64,000 nt of DNA from Mycobacteriales bacterium (GTDB taxonomy: Bacteria; Actinomycetota; Actinomycetes; DATLTS01). The DNA lies in contig DATLTS010000048.1 of the NCBI GenBank assembly GCA_035533475.1, positions 116,308 to 180,307 of the forward strand, in the 5' to 3' direction. This document shows, one piece after another, positions 26,930 through 35,549 of this stretch. The translations under genes and the position numbers were made by a program. The stretch's first letter is position 1. Each line of letters begins with the position of its first letter. The notes under the pieces were generated by a model. It searched no databases and was not told where the DNA came from. It saw nothing but the letters and a program-made list of their open reading frames with translations.

Positions 26930-27882
26930 CCGGCCGGCGGGACCTTCTTCGGCGGGTCGCCCGGGTTGTCTTCGTCCTCGGGGTGCTAGCCGCGCTCGGC
27001 CTCACTTTCGCGGTGCAGGGCCACCAGATCGGCCGGCGGTTCGGCCGACTGGGAGCCATGCCCGCGCTCGGGGCTTTCGTTGCCGTCCTCGGCGCGCTCG
27101 CGGCCAGCGGGTTGGCCTGGCGAGCCATCCTCGCCGATCTCGGCAGCCCGCTGAGGATCGTGCCGGCGGCCCGGATCGTCTTCGTCGGTCAGCTCGGCAA
27201 ATACCTGCCGGGGAGCGTCTGGCCGATGCTCGCCCAGATGGAGCTCGGTCGCGACGCCGGTGTCCCGCGGGTCCGGGCGGCGACCGGCTACGTCGTCAGC
27301 ACCGTGCTCACCGTCGTGACCGGGGGGGCGGTCGGAATTCTTGCCGTCCCCGCCCTGCTCGGCGGCCGGGGTTCCGGGCGTTACGCGCTTGCGCTGCTCG
27401 TGGTGCCGGCCGGGGTCGCGCTGCTGCACCCGGCCGTGGTCAACCGACTGCTCCGGCTGGCGCTGCGGCTCACCCGGCGCGGCGAGCTCGAGCGCGGGCT
27501 GTCCGCCGGGGGGTTGCTCCGGGCCGCCGGCTGGACGCTGGTCGCCGCCGGCTGCTACGGCCTTCAGGCATTCGCCCTCGCCGCCTCGATCGGCGGTGGG
27601 GACGGGGCCCGACTGCTTCCGCTGGCTGTCGGCGGGTACGCGCTCGCGTCGGTCGCCGGACTGCTGTTCGTCATCGCTCCGGCTGGGGCTGGGGTTCGCG
27701 AGGCCGTCCTCGTCGCCGTGCTCTCCACGGCCATGCCGGTAGCGGCCGCCACCGCCGTCGCGTTGGTCAGCCGGCTACTCGTCACCGCCGGGGACACGGT
27801 CGCGGCCGGTTCCGCGGCGCTGTCCGCACGGGCGGTGCTGCGGCGTGCCGCCGCCCGGGCCCCGGAGGCGCCGCTAGGGTGA
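26926..27882 (+). CDS. Flippase-like membrane protein (LPG synthase TM/UPF0104 family)
   Basis: 318 residues with seven or eight hydrophobic helices. The loop VFVGQLGKYLPGSVWP is the family signature, and APAGAGVREAV near residue 250 is the second conserved stretch. Family members include AglD and the membrane half of lysyl-phosphatidylglycerol synthase; many sit beside glycosyltransferases and are thought to handle lipid-linked sugars. It is coupled to gmhB (ATGA) and to the SpoIID-like gene (GTGA). Transport role is inferred from family and context. Confidence 0.82.
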   Translation: MTGRRDLLRRVARVVFVLGVLAALGLTFAVQGHQIGRRFGRLGAMPALGAFVAVLGALAASGLAWRAILADLGSPLRIVPAARIVFVGQLGKYLPGSVWPMLAQMELGRDAGVPRVRAATGYVVSTVLTVVTGGAVGILAVPALLGGRGSGRYALALLVVPAGVALLHPAVVNRLLRLALRLTRRGELERGLSAGGLLRAAGWTLVAAGCYGLQAFALAASIGGGDGARLLPLAVGGYALASVAGLLFVIAPAGAGVREAVLVAVLSTAMPVAAATAVALVSRLLVTAGDTVAAGSAALSARAVLRRAAARAPEAPLG

Positions 27883-30041
27883 AATCGGTCATGCCCTTCC
27901 GTGTCGCCGCGTTTCGCGCCCCCCTCGCCCGGCTGGGCGTTGGCACTGGCTTGCTGGTCGGCACTGTCTTGTTGGCCAGCACTGTCTTGCTGGCCGGGAC
28001 GGCCACCGCTCAGGTCAGCGTCGACCAGGTCTTCCCCGCGCCGCCGAACGGTGTGTACACGTTCGACGGGCACGGGTTCGGTCACGGCCGCGGGCTCAAC
28101 CAGTGGGGGGCGCAGGGGGCGGCATCGAGTGGGGTGAGCGTCGACGCGATCCTCGCTGCCTACTACCCCGGCACCACGCTCGCCGGCGACGGGGGCGACC
28201 CGAAAATCCGCGTGCATCTCCTCGAGCCCGGCCCGTCGGCACTGGAGGTTGTCGCCGCGACCGGTCTGCTGGCGACGGATGCGCACACCGGGAACCGCTA
28301 CCCGCTGCCGACGACTATCGGGACGACCCACGTCCCGTTCTGGGAGATCACCCTCGACGCGGCCAGGCAGCAGTGCCTCGACTGGTTCGACGGCTCGAAG
28401 TGGAACTCGTGCTGGACCCCGACCGGCGCGACGACGAACCACTTCACCGGTCCGTTCGTGCTCACCAACACCGACACCGGCGTCCTCCGCCAGGTCTGGT
28501 CCCCGGCGAACACGCTGCACGACTTTCGCGGAAACCTGACCGCAGTGCAGCCCGGATTCGCGCCGGCCACGATCGCGACGGTGAACACGCTGCCGCTGGA
28601 GTCCTACGTCGACGGCGTGGTGCCCCGGGAGGCGATCTCGTCCTGGGACCCGGCGGCGCTCGAGGCCCAGGCCGTCGCGGCCCGCTCCTACGCGCTTTAC
28701 CACGTCCTGATCTCCCCGGACTACACCGACTGGGACATCTGCGACACGACCGCCTGCCAGGTCTACGGCGGCAAGGAGGTCTACGACTCGGCCGGAAACC
28801 CGCAGTACGGCGAGGAGCCCAGCACCAATGCGGCGACGGCGGCGACGAATGGCCAGATCCTCGAGCAGACGGGCAAGGTCATCTTCGCCGAGTACTCGTC
28901 GTCGAACGGCGGCTGGTCGGTCGCCGGCAACCATCCCTACGAGCAGGCCCACGCGGATCCGTGGGACGCCATCGCGTCGCCGTACCACGCGTGGCAGCGC
29001 ACCGTGACGGTGGCGCAGATCGAGGCCGACTACCCCTCGATCGGGCAGCTGCGCGACCTCACCGTGACCAGCCGCGACGGCAACGGGGACTGGGGCGGAC
29101 GGGTGCTCGGCATGCGCCTCGACGGCAGCAAGGGCAGCCTCGACGTGGACGGGGGCAGCTTCGCGTTCGCCGCCGGACTGTTGACCAACTGGTGGAACGT
29201 GGACTCGGCGACCTATCCCTCCCAACTCCAGCCCGGGTCCACCCTCGCCGCGGTCTGGACCGGCTCGCAGGCCCTCACCCTGGTCGGCCTGGACACCTAC
29301 GGCGGTGCCACGGCGATCGGCTGGAGCGATCCCGGCGGATGGTCCACCCCGGACCGGCTGGGCGGAAAGGTCACCGGCTCGCCGGCGGTCGGGGCCATCC
29401 AGGGTGGCCCGCTGTTCAGCGTCGAAGGCCCGGGCGGCGCGCTGTTCGCCCGCGCCATGTCCGGCGGCTGGCAATCCCTCGGCGGCAACCTCACCTCGTC
29501 GCCCGCGTCCACCGGGTGGGGGGGCGACCGGATCTCCGTGTTCGTCCGTGGCCCGGACGGGGCGCTGTACGAGCGGACCCGCAACGGATCCACCTGGTCG
29601 CGTTGGTACTCGCTGGCCGGCCAGTTGGCGCCCGGGACCGGGGCGGCGGCGGTGTCCACCGGCCCGGACCGGGTCAGCGTCTTCGTGCACGGGCCGCACG
29701 ACGTCATCTGGGAGCGGGACTTCACGACGGCCGGGTGGGGCCCTTACGTCGACCTCCGTGCGCCGGTGACCGGTACCCCGGGGGCGGCGTCGCGCGGCGA
29801 CGGTACGGTCACCGTCTTCGCCCGGCAGTCGAACGGCACGCTGTCGACCGCGACCGGGGTCCCCGGTAATCCAGGGAGGTGGATCTCCCTCGGCGGCAGC
29901 CTCAGCTCCGACCCGGCGGGCGCCGCTCCCGCCGGTGGAAACCGTACCGACGTCTTCGTCTGGGGGCCGGGCAACGCGGTGTTCCAGCGGACCCTCACCG
30001 GCCCCGGCTGGCAGCCGTGGCGCGAAGTCCAGCTGCCCTGA
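27879..30041 (+). CDS. Secreted SpoIID/LytB-domain protein with a C-terminal beta-propeller
   Basis: 720 residues. A signal segment (about 22-44) contains a short duplicated Leu/Val repeat. Residues 64-79 carry GHGFGHGRGLNQWGAQ, and LESYVDGVVPREAISSWDP and QAVAARSYALYH (about 240-270) mark the SpoIID domain, which in B. subtilis is a lytic transglycosylase on stripped peptidoglycan. From about residue 445 five repeats of about 45 residues follow (such as VFVRGPDGALYERT and VFVHGPHDVIWERD), as in PLL-type lectin propellers. The start is GTG in a GTGA overlap; an ATG lies four codons on. It may bind and remodel the wall where the glycan is attached. Confidence 0.87.
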   Translation: MKSVMPFRVAAFRAPLARLGVGTGLLVGTVLLASTVLLAGTATAQVSVDQVFPAPPNGVYTFDGHGFGHGRGLNQWGAQGAASSGVSVDAILAAYYPGTTLAGDGGDPKIRVHLLEPGPSALEVVAATGLLATDAHTGNRYPLPTTIGTTHVPFWEITLDAARQQCLDWFDGSKWNSCWTPTGATTNHFTGPFVLTNTDTGVLRQVWSPANTLHDFRGNLTAVQPGFAPATIATVNTLPLESYVDGVVPREAISSWDPAALEAQAVAARSYALYHVLISPDYTDWDICDTTACQVYGGKEVYDSAGNPQYGEEPSTNAATAATNGQILEQTGKVIFAEYSSSNGGWSVAGNHPYEQAHADPWDAIASPYHAWQRTVTVAQIEADYPSIGQLRDLTVTSRDGNGDWGGRVLGMRLDGSKGSLDVDGGSFAFAAGLLTNWWNVDSATYPSQLQPGSTLAAVWTGSQALTLVGLDTYGGATAIGWSDPGGWSTPDRLGGKVTGSPAVGAIQGGPLFSVEGPGGALFARAMSGGWQSLGGNLTSSPASTGWGGDRISVFVRGPDGALYERTRNGSTWSRWYSLAGQLAPGTGAAAVSTGPDRVSVFVHGPHDVIWERDFTTAGWGPYVDLRAPVTGTPGAASRGDGTVTVFARQSNGTLSTATGVPGNPGRWISLGGSLSSDPAGAAPAGGNRTDVFVWGPGNAVFQRTLTGPGWQPWREVQLP

Positions 30042-30043
30042 CC

Positions 30044-31159
30044 GTGCGGGTGGCGGTCGTCGTGGAGCAGTGCCTCGCCCCGGTCCCGGGCGGGACCGGT
30101 CGCTACACCCGGGAGCTCGCCGGGGCGCTCGCCGCCATGGCCCCCGAGGGTGCCGCGGTCGGTGGCTGGGTGGCCTGGCGGCGCGATGTCCAAGGCGCAT
30201 CGATCCGTGGAGTCGACGGCCCGCACCGGTTGCCCTTGCCGCGCCGCCCGCTGGCGCTCGCCTGGGGGAGCGGTCGCGGCCCCGGTCCGCGCGGCACCGT
30301 CGTGCACGCGCCGACGGTGCTCGCGCCGCCGCGCCGGGACACCCCCCTGGTCGTCACCGTTCACGACACGGTGGCCTGGACGATGCCGGAGGCGCTGACC
30401 GGTCACGGAGCGGCGTGGCACCGGCGGATGACCGAGCGGGCGCTGCGCGAAGCCGACGTCGTAATCGTGCCGACCGAGGCGGTGCGCCGGGAGCTCGCCG
30501 GCCATGCGACCGGCCCGGCCCGGGTCGAGATCGTCGGGGAGGGGGTTTCCGCGCCGTTCCTCGAGCTGCCGGACCCGGCCGAAGCGGCTCGTCGCGGTAA
30601 CCGGCTAGGGCTGCCGTCGACCGGGTACTTCGTGACCCTTGCCACCCTCGAGCCGCGCAAAGGCCTCGACGTCGCGGTCGCGGCGTTCGCCGAGCGGATC
30701 GCGCCGCAACTTCCGCTGCTCGTCGTCGGCCAGCCCGGGTGGGGTGGGGTGGACCCGGCCGCGCTGGCCGCCCGGCACCGGCTCCCCGCCGACCGGGTGC
30801 GGGTCCTCGGCCGGCTCGACGACGCGGATCTGGCCGTCGTCCTCGCCGGTGCGGTGGCGTTGCTCATGCCGTCCCGGGCCGAGGGGTTCGGCCTGCCGGC
30901 GGTGGAGGCGATGTCGCTCGCCACCCCGGTCGTCGTCAGCGACATCCCGGCCCTGGTCGAGGTGACCGGCGGGTGCGCCCTCGTCGTCCCGGTCGGCGAT
31001 CCGTTCGCCCTGGCTGACGCGACCCGCCGTCTGCTCGACGACGGAGATCTGCGTGATCGGCTGGCCCGCTCCGGTCGGGCCCGGTCCCGAACCTTCACCT
31101 GGGCCTCGACCGCCGCGCGGATGTGGGCGCTCTACACCGGACTGCTCCCGTCCGGCTGA
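30044..31159 (+). CDS. GT4-type glycosyltransferase
   Basis: About 371 residues. VAVVVEQCLAPVPGGTGRYTREL is the N-terminal glycine loop; FVTLATLEPRKGLDV and MPSRAEGFGLPAVEAMSLATPVVV are the donor-site motifs of the GT4 family, including the E-x7-E glutamates. It starts two bases after the SpoIID-like gene stop, so it belongs to the hddA-gmhA-gmhB-flippase-SpoIID transcript. It is similar to the proteins at 13536 and 31258, perhaps by duplication. Confidence 0.88.
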   Translation: MRVAVVVEQCLAPVPGGTGRYTRELAGALAAMAPEGAAVGGWVAWRRDVQGASIRGVDGPHRLPLPRRPLALAWGSGRGPGPRGTVVHAPTVLAPPRRDTPLVVTVHDTVAWTMPEALTGHGAAWHRRMTERALREADVVIVPTEAVRRELAGHATGPARVEIVGEGVSAPFLELPDPAEAARRGNRLGLPSTGYFVTLATLEPRKGLDVAVAAFAERIAPQLPLLVVGQPGWGGVDPAALAARHRLPADRVRVLGRLDDADLAVVLAGAVALLMPSRAEGFGLPAVEAMSLATPVVVSDIPALVEVTGGCALVVPVGDPFALADATRRLLDDGDLRDRLARSGRARSRTFTWASTAARMWALYTGLLPSG

Positions 31160-31194
31160 CCCGCGGGTCGCTGCCGCCAGCGCGCCGAGCGGCG

Positions 31195-31200
31195 TACGCT
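31195..31200 (+). promoter_or_regulatory. Putative -10 box (TACGCT) upstream of the GT4 gene at 31258
   Basis: TACGCT in the 98-base gap would give a leader of about 50 bases holding GCAGGAGAGGAA ahead of the GTG. Confidence 0.3.
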
Positions 31201-31257
31201 GACAGAGGCCGACCGCTGAGGATCGCAACGCGGCGGCCCGCAGGAGAGGAACGTTAG

Positions 31258-32382
31258 GTGGCGCCGCGCGTGCTCGTCGACGCGACCGCCGTCCCCGCTG
31301 ACCGCGGTGGCGTCGGGCGTTATGTGGACGGGCTGATCGCCGCTCTCGGCCGCACCGATGCGAATCTGGCGATCGCCTGCCAGCGGGCCGACGCGGAGCG
31401 CTACGGCCGGCTCGCCCCGGGCGCCCGGATCGTCGCCGGCCCCGCGGCGATTGCGCACCGTCCGGCCCGGCTCGCCTGGGAGCAGACCGGGCTCCCACTG
31501 GTGGCCCAGCAGGTCGAGGCCGACGTGGTCCACTCACCGCATTACACGATGCCGCTGCGCGTCGCCCGACCCGTGGTCGTCACGATTCACGACGCCACGT
31601 TCTTCACCGAGCCGGACATGCACACCGCGGTCAAAGGAACGTTCTTCCGGTCCGCGACCCGCACCGCGTTGCGCCGTGCCACCCGGGTGATCGTCCCGTC
31701 GAAGGCGACCCGCGACGAGCTGGTCCGGGTGCTCGACGCGGACTCGACGAAGATCGACGTCGCCTATCACGGGGTGGACACCGAAACCTTCCACGTCCCC
31801 ACCGACGCGGACAAGGCCAGACTCGCCAACCGCCTCGGCGTGCGTGGGTCCTACCTTGCCTTCCTCGGAATGCTCGAACCGCGGAAGAACGTTCCCAGCC
31901 TGATCCGTGGCTGGGTGCAGGCGGTCGCCGACCGCGACGACCCGCCGGCGCTCGTTCTGGCCGGCGGGACCGGATGGGACGACGACGTGGATGCGGCGAT
32001 CGCCGAGGTGCCCTCACATCTGCGCGTACTGCGGCCGGGGTATCTGCACTTCAACGATCTGCCGGGTTTCCTCGGTGGCGCGCTGGTCGTCGCCTATCCG
32101 AGCCACGGCGAGGGATTCGGCCTGCCGGTGCTCGAGGCGATGGCCTGCGGCGCGCCGGTGCTCACCACCCACCGGCTATCGCTCCCGGAGGTCGGTGGCG
32201 ACGCCGTCGCCTACACCGAACCGGATCCGACGTCGATCGGCGTGGCCCTGGCCGGATTGCTCGACGACCCGGGCCGGCGCCAGTCGCTCGGTGCCGCCGG
32301 CCTGTCCCGGGCCCGGGAGTTCACCTGGGCGGCCAGCGCCGAGGTGCACCAGGCCTCCTACGCCCGGGCCGTCGCGTCCTGA
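31258..32382 (+). CDS. GT4-type glycosyltransferase (mannosyl/rhamnosyl-like)
   Basis: 374 residues. VLVDATAVPADRGGVGRYVDGL is the N-terminal loop; YLAFLGMLEPRKNVPSLI and YPSHGEGFGLPVLEAMACGAPVLT contain the donor-site glutamates. Acceptor and sugar cannot be read. It starts a new transcription unit that runs into wbbL, manC and a DNA glycosylase through four-base overlaps. In mycobacteria this position corresponds to the start of the rmlD-wbbL-manB group. Confidence 0.88.
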   Translation: MAPRVLVDATAVPADRGGVGRYVDGLIAALGRTDANLAIACQRADAERYGRLAPGARIVAGPAAIAHRPARLAWEQTGLPLVAQQVEADVVHSPHYTMPLRVARPVVVTIHDATFFTEPDMHTAVKGTFFRSATRTALRRATRVIVPSKATRDELVRVLDADSTKIDVAYHGVDTETFHVPTDADKARLANRLGVRGSYLAFLGMLEPRKNVPSLIRGWVQAVADRDDPPALVLAGGTGWDDDVDAAIAEVPSHLRVLRPGYLHFNDLPGFLGGALVVAYPSHGEGFGLPVLEAMACGAPVLTTHRLSLPEVGGDAVAYTEPDPTSIGVALAGLLDDPGRRQSLGAAGLSRAREFTWAASAEVHQASYARAVAS

Positions 32383-33275
32383 CGGCGCCGCGCGCCCGGG
32401 TCGTCGTCGTCACCTACTGCTCCGGCGACTCACTCGACTCGTTCCTCGATTCCTTGGCGTCGGCGGCGGACCCGGCGGAACTCGAGGTGGTGGTCGCGGA
32501 CAACGCCTCTACCGACGGAACGGCGGAACGGGCGGCGGCTCGTTCTGGGGTGGAAGTCCTGGCCACGGGGACCAACCTCGGGTATGGCCGGGCGGCCAAC
32601 CTCGGGGCGGCCGGGACCGTCGCCGACTGGCTGCTCGTCGCCAACCCGGACATCGTGTTCACCCCCGACGCTCTCGACAGGTTGTTCGAGGCGACGTCCC
32701 GCTGGCCGCGGGCCGGCGCTTTCGGCCCGGCGATCCGCACCCCGGACGGCGACCTGTACCCGTCGGCCCGCGCCTTCCCTTCGCTCGGCCGCGGACTGGG
32801 GCACGCGGCGTTCGGATGGGTCTGGCCGGGGAATCCGTGGACCCGGGCCTACCGGCGGGAGGGCGGTCGCCCGGTCGAGGGGCCGGCCGGTTGGCTGTCC
32901 GGGTCCTGCCTGCTGCTCCGTCGGGATGCCTTCGAGGCGGTCGGAGGCTTCGACCCGGCCTACTTCATGTACTGCGAGGACATGGATCTGTGTCGACGGC
33001 TCGCCACCGCCGGTTGGTCGTCGGTGTACGTCCCGGCTGCGGTAGTCACGCACATCGGTGCGCACGCGACCCGGTTGCACTCGACCCGGATGCTCGCCGA
33101 GCACCACCGCTCGCTCCACCGTTACCTGTCCCGGCAGTACTCCGGCCGGCGTTACCTCTGGTTGCGTCCGCTGCTCGCGGCCGGGTTGGCCGTACGCTTC
33201 ATCGCCGCGCTCGCGGTCGGGCGGATCCGCGAGGGCGCACGACCGACCCGGTCGGCCGACCTGCTCGAGGAGTGA
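32379..33275 (+). CDS. wbbL: Rhamnosyltransferase, WbbL type (GT2)
   Basis: About 298 residues. VVVVTYCSGDSL opens the GT-A fold, VVADNASTDGT is the donor loop, VANPDIVF the metal motif, and YCEDMDLCRRL the catalytic end. Mycobacterial WbbL adds rhamnose to decaprenyl-PP-GlcNAc to build the wall linker. No ATG, GTG or TTG lies in frame near the first strand; the only start that fits is CTG at 32379, inside a CTGA overlap with the previous stop. The next usable standard start would remove the donor-binding loop. The end overlaps manC (GTGA). Confidence 0.88.
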   Translation: MTAPRARVVVVTYCSGDSLDSFLDSLASAADPAELEVVVADNASTDGTAERAAARSGVEVLATGTNLGYGRAANLGAAGTVADWLLVANPDIVFTPDALDRLFEATSRWPRAGAFGPAIRTPDGDLYPSARAFPSLGRGLGHAAFGWVWPGNPWTRAYRREGGRPVEGPAGWLSGSCLLLRRDAFEAVGGFDPAYFMYCEDMDLCRRLATAGWSSVYVPAAVVTHIGAHATRLHSTRMLAEHHRSLHRYLSRQYSGRRYLWLRPLLAAGLAVRFIAALAVGRIREGARPTRSADLLEE

Positions 33276-34348
33276 CCATCGACGCGATCCTGCTCGTCGG
33301 CGGCGAGGGCACCCGCCTGCGTCCACTCACCCTCACGACGCCGAAGCCGATGCTGCCGGTGGCCGGTGTCCCGCTCGTCGCGCATCAACTGGCTCGGGCC
33401 CGCGACGCCGGCATCGACCACGTCGTGCTCGCGACCTCGTACAAGGCCGAGCTGTTCGAGGCCGCTTTCGGCGACGGATCGGCGATGGGGCTAGAGCTCG
33501 AGTACGTCACCGAGGTCGAGCCGCTCGGCACGGGTGGCGGGATCCGCAACGTGCTCGACCGGCTGCGGGCCGCGCCGGAGGATCCGGTGGCGGTCTTCAA
33601 CGGCGACGTCCTGTCCGCCCACGACCTGTCCGAGCAGATCCGCGTCCACGTCGCCGGTGGCGCGGCGGTCACCCTGCACCTGTCCGAGGTGAGCGACCCG
33701 CGGGCCTACGGCTGCGTTCCCACCGACCCGACCGGGCGGGTGACCGACTTTCTCGAGAAGACGCCGGATCCCGTCACCAACCGGATCAACGCCGGCTGCT
33801 ACGTGTTCCGACGCGCGGTCATCGATTCGATCCCGGCCGGCCGGCCGGTCTCGGTGGAGCGGGAGACGTTCCCCGCGCTGCTGGCCGAGGGTGCGCTGCT
33901 CCTCGGGTTCCTCGACGCCGGGTACTGGCTCGACCTGGGCACGCCGGAGGCGTTCGTCCAGGGCAGCCGCGACATGGTCCGTGGGGTCATCGGATCGTCC
34001 GCGCTGACCGGGGAGCCGGGTGACTCGCTCGTGCTGGACGGCGCCTCGGTGGCGCCCGACGCTGCGGTCGTCGGCGGCTCGTGCGTCGGCGTCGGCGCCC
34101 GGGTCGGGCCGGGTGCGGTGGTCGACGGATCGGTCCTGTTCGCCGGTGCGTTCGTGGACGCGGGGGCGACGGTGCGTGACTCCGCGGTCGGCCGCGACGC
34201 CGTCGTCGGCACGGACGCGCTCGTCGAGGGTGCCGTGCTCGGCGACGGCGCGCACCTCGGGTCCGGAAACGAGTTGCTCCGCGGGGCCCGGTTGTGGCCC
34301 AGCGCGGTGATCGCCGACCGGTCGCTGCGGTTCTCGCCCGGCCCGTGA
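33272..34348 (+). CDS. manC: Mannose-1-phosphate guanylyltransferase-like nucleotidyltransferase
   Basis: About 358 residues. GGEGTRLRPLTLTTPKPMLPVAG is the N-terminal pyrophosphorylase signature (the start of the nucleotide-binding loop), and VFNGDVL is the metal aspartate. After about residue 250 come hexapeptide-type repeats (a left-handed beta helix). In M. tuberculosis the syntenic enzyme makes GDP-mannose. Because a heptose 1-phosphate pathway lies 7 kb upstream without its own nucleotidyltransferase, a role with heptose 1-phosphate cannot be excluded. Both ends overlap neighbours by GTGA. Confidence 0.88.
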   Translation: MTIDAILLVGGEGTRLRPLTLTTPKPMLPVAGVPLVAHQLARARDAGIDHVVLATSYKAELFEAAFGDGSAMGLELEYVTEVEPLGTGGGIRNVLDRLRAAPEDPVAVFNGDVLSAHDLSEQIRVHVAGGAAVTLHLSEVSDPRAYGCVPTDPTGRVTDFLEKTPDPVTNRINAGCYVFRRAVIDSIPAGRPVSVERETFPALLAEGALLLGFLDAGYWLDLGTPEAFVQGSRDMVRGVIGSSALTGEPGDSLVLDGASVAPDAAVVGGSCVGVGARVGPGAVVDGSVLFAGAFVDAGATVRDSAVGRDAVVGTDALVEGAVLGDGAHLGSGNELLRGARLWPSAVIADRSLRFSPGP

Positions 34349-35247
34349 CCGCAGCCGTACGCTTCCGGCCGGACGGCCCGCTGGACCTTCCGGCGACGCT
34401 GGGGGTGCTACGCCACGGGCCGGGCGATCCGACCTTCCGGATCGAGCCCACGGGCGCGGTGTGGCGGACCTGCCGGACCGCCGGCGGCCCGGCGACCCTG
34501 CGGCTGTCCGCGGCCGGCGGGGAGGTCGAGATCGCCGGCTGGGGCCCCGGGGCCGACCTCGCCCTCGACGGCGTGCCGGACCTGCTCGGCGCTCGCGACG
34601 ATCCGGGCGCGTTCGTCGCTCACCACGCCCCGGTGCGGGCGGGGCTGCGCCGGCTCGTCGGATGGCGGGTAATCCGCACCGGCCTGGTCTTCGAGGCGCT
34701 GGTGCCGGCGGTGCTCGAACAGAAGGTGACCGCCCGCGAGGCGCACCGGGCATGGCGGCGGATCATCACCCGTTTCGGGGACCCGGCCCCGGGGCCGGCA
34801 CCGGCCGGGATGCGGGTCGTCCCGTCCCCGGCGGCGTGGCTACGCCTGCCGTCCTGGGAGTGGCACCGGGCCGGTGTCGACTCCCGGCGGGCGGCGACGA
34901 TCCGTGCGGTCGCGGCCCGAGCCGGGCGGCTCGAGGGCACCGCCGGGATGCCACCGGCCGAGGCGGCCCGCATGTTGCAGGTAGTGCCCGGCGTCGGTCG
35001 CTGGACGGCGGCCGAGGTGGGCCAGCGCGCCTATGGCGATGCCGACGCGGTGTCGGTCGGCGACCTGCACCTGCCCGGACTGGTCGGCTGGACGCTGATC
35101 GGTCGGCCCGTCGACGACGACGGGATGCTCGAGCTGCTCGAGCCGTACCGTCCGCAGCGCTACCGCGCGGTTCGGCTGCTCGAGGCGGTGGGGCGCAAAC
35201 CGGCGTTCGGGCCGCGGGCGGCTCCGCGCGACTTCCGGATGATCTGA
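34345..35247 (+). CDS. HhH-GPD base-excision DNA glycosylase (AlkA-like)
   Basis: 300 residues. An N-terminal beta part (about 1-90) is followed by the helical glycosylase core: LEQKVTAREAHRAWR, then the helix-hairpin-helix VVPGVGRWTA and the catalytic aspartate in SVGDLHLPGLVG. This is the 3-methyladenine glycosylase II pattern. No FeS cysteines are present. It is joined to the manC stop by GTGA, an unusual link between DNA repair and sugar-nucleotide synthesis that may just reflect dense packing. Confidence 0.86.
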   Translation: MTAAVRFRPDGPLDLPATLGVLRHGPGDPTFRIEPTGAVWRTCRTAGGPATLRLSAAGGEVEIAGWGPGADLALDGVPDLLGARDDPGAFVAHHAPVRAGLRRLVGWRVIRTGLVFEALVPAVLEQKVTAREAHRAWRRIITRFGDPAPGPAPAGMRVVPSPAAWLRLPSWEWHRAGVDSRRAATIRAVAARAGRLEGTAGMPPAEAARMLQVVPGVGRWTAAEVGQRAYGDADAVSVGDLHLPGLVGWTLIGRPVDDDGMLELLEPYRPQRYRAVRLLEAVGRKPAFGPRAAPRDFRMI

Positions 35248-35294
35248 CGGCGCGCCGCGCGCGGTCGGTCCCGCCGGGGTGTCAGGATCCCGAC

Positions 35295-35549
35295 ATGGCT
35301 CAGCTCGACGATCCCCGGCTGCTCACGGCCATGCGCAGCTATCTGCGGGCGATCGACGACTTCGCGCACGTCACCCGATCGGACGAGGTGGCGATCGTCG
35401 AGCGCGGCGACGCGGTCACGCTGGCGAAGTTGGCGCTGTGGCACCGGCTGGAGGAAGTCGGCTGGGTGTCGGCCGGGCACGATCAGCGCCAGACCAGGAA
35501 CCCGGTCGGATCGCGGGGCGAGCGGACCGGCGCCGACCCGGCCGGCTGA
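35295..35549 (+). CDS. Small conserved-looking hypothetical protein
   Basis: 84 residues. The first 60 look like a folded helical protein ([17 protein letters not shown], then [15 protein letters not shown]). An AGGA site lies nine bases before the ATG. The last 22 codons overlap the end of the convergent fbiB gene, so the tail may be non-essential. I do not recognise a family. It could be a false frame, but codon use in the first 180 bases resembles real genes here. Confidence 0.5.
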   Translation: MAQLDDPRLLTAMRSYLRAIDDFAHVTRSDEVAIVERGDAVTLAKLALWHRLEEVGWVSAGHDQRQTRNPVGSRGERTGADPAG

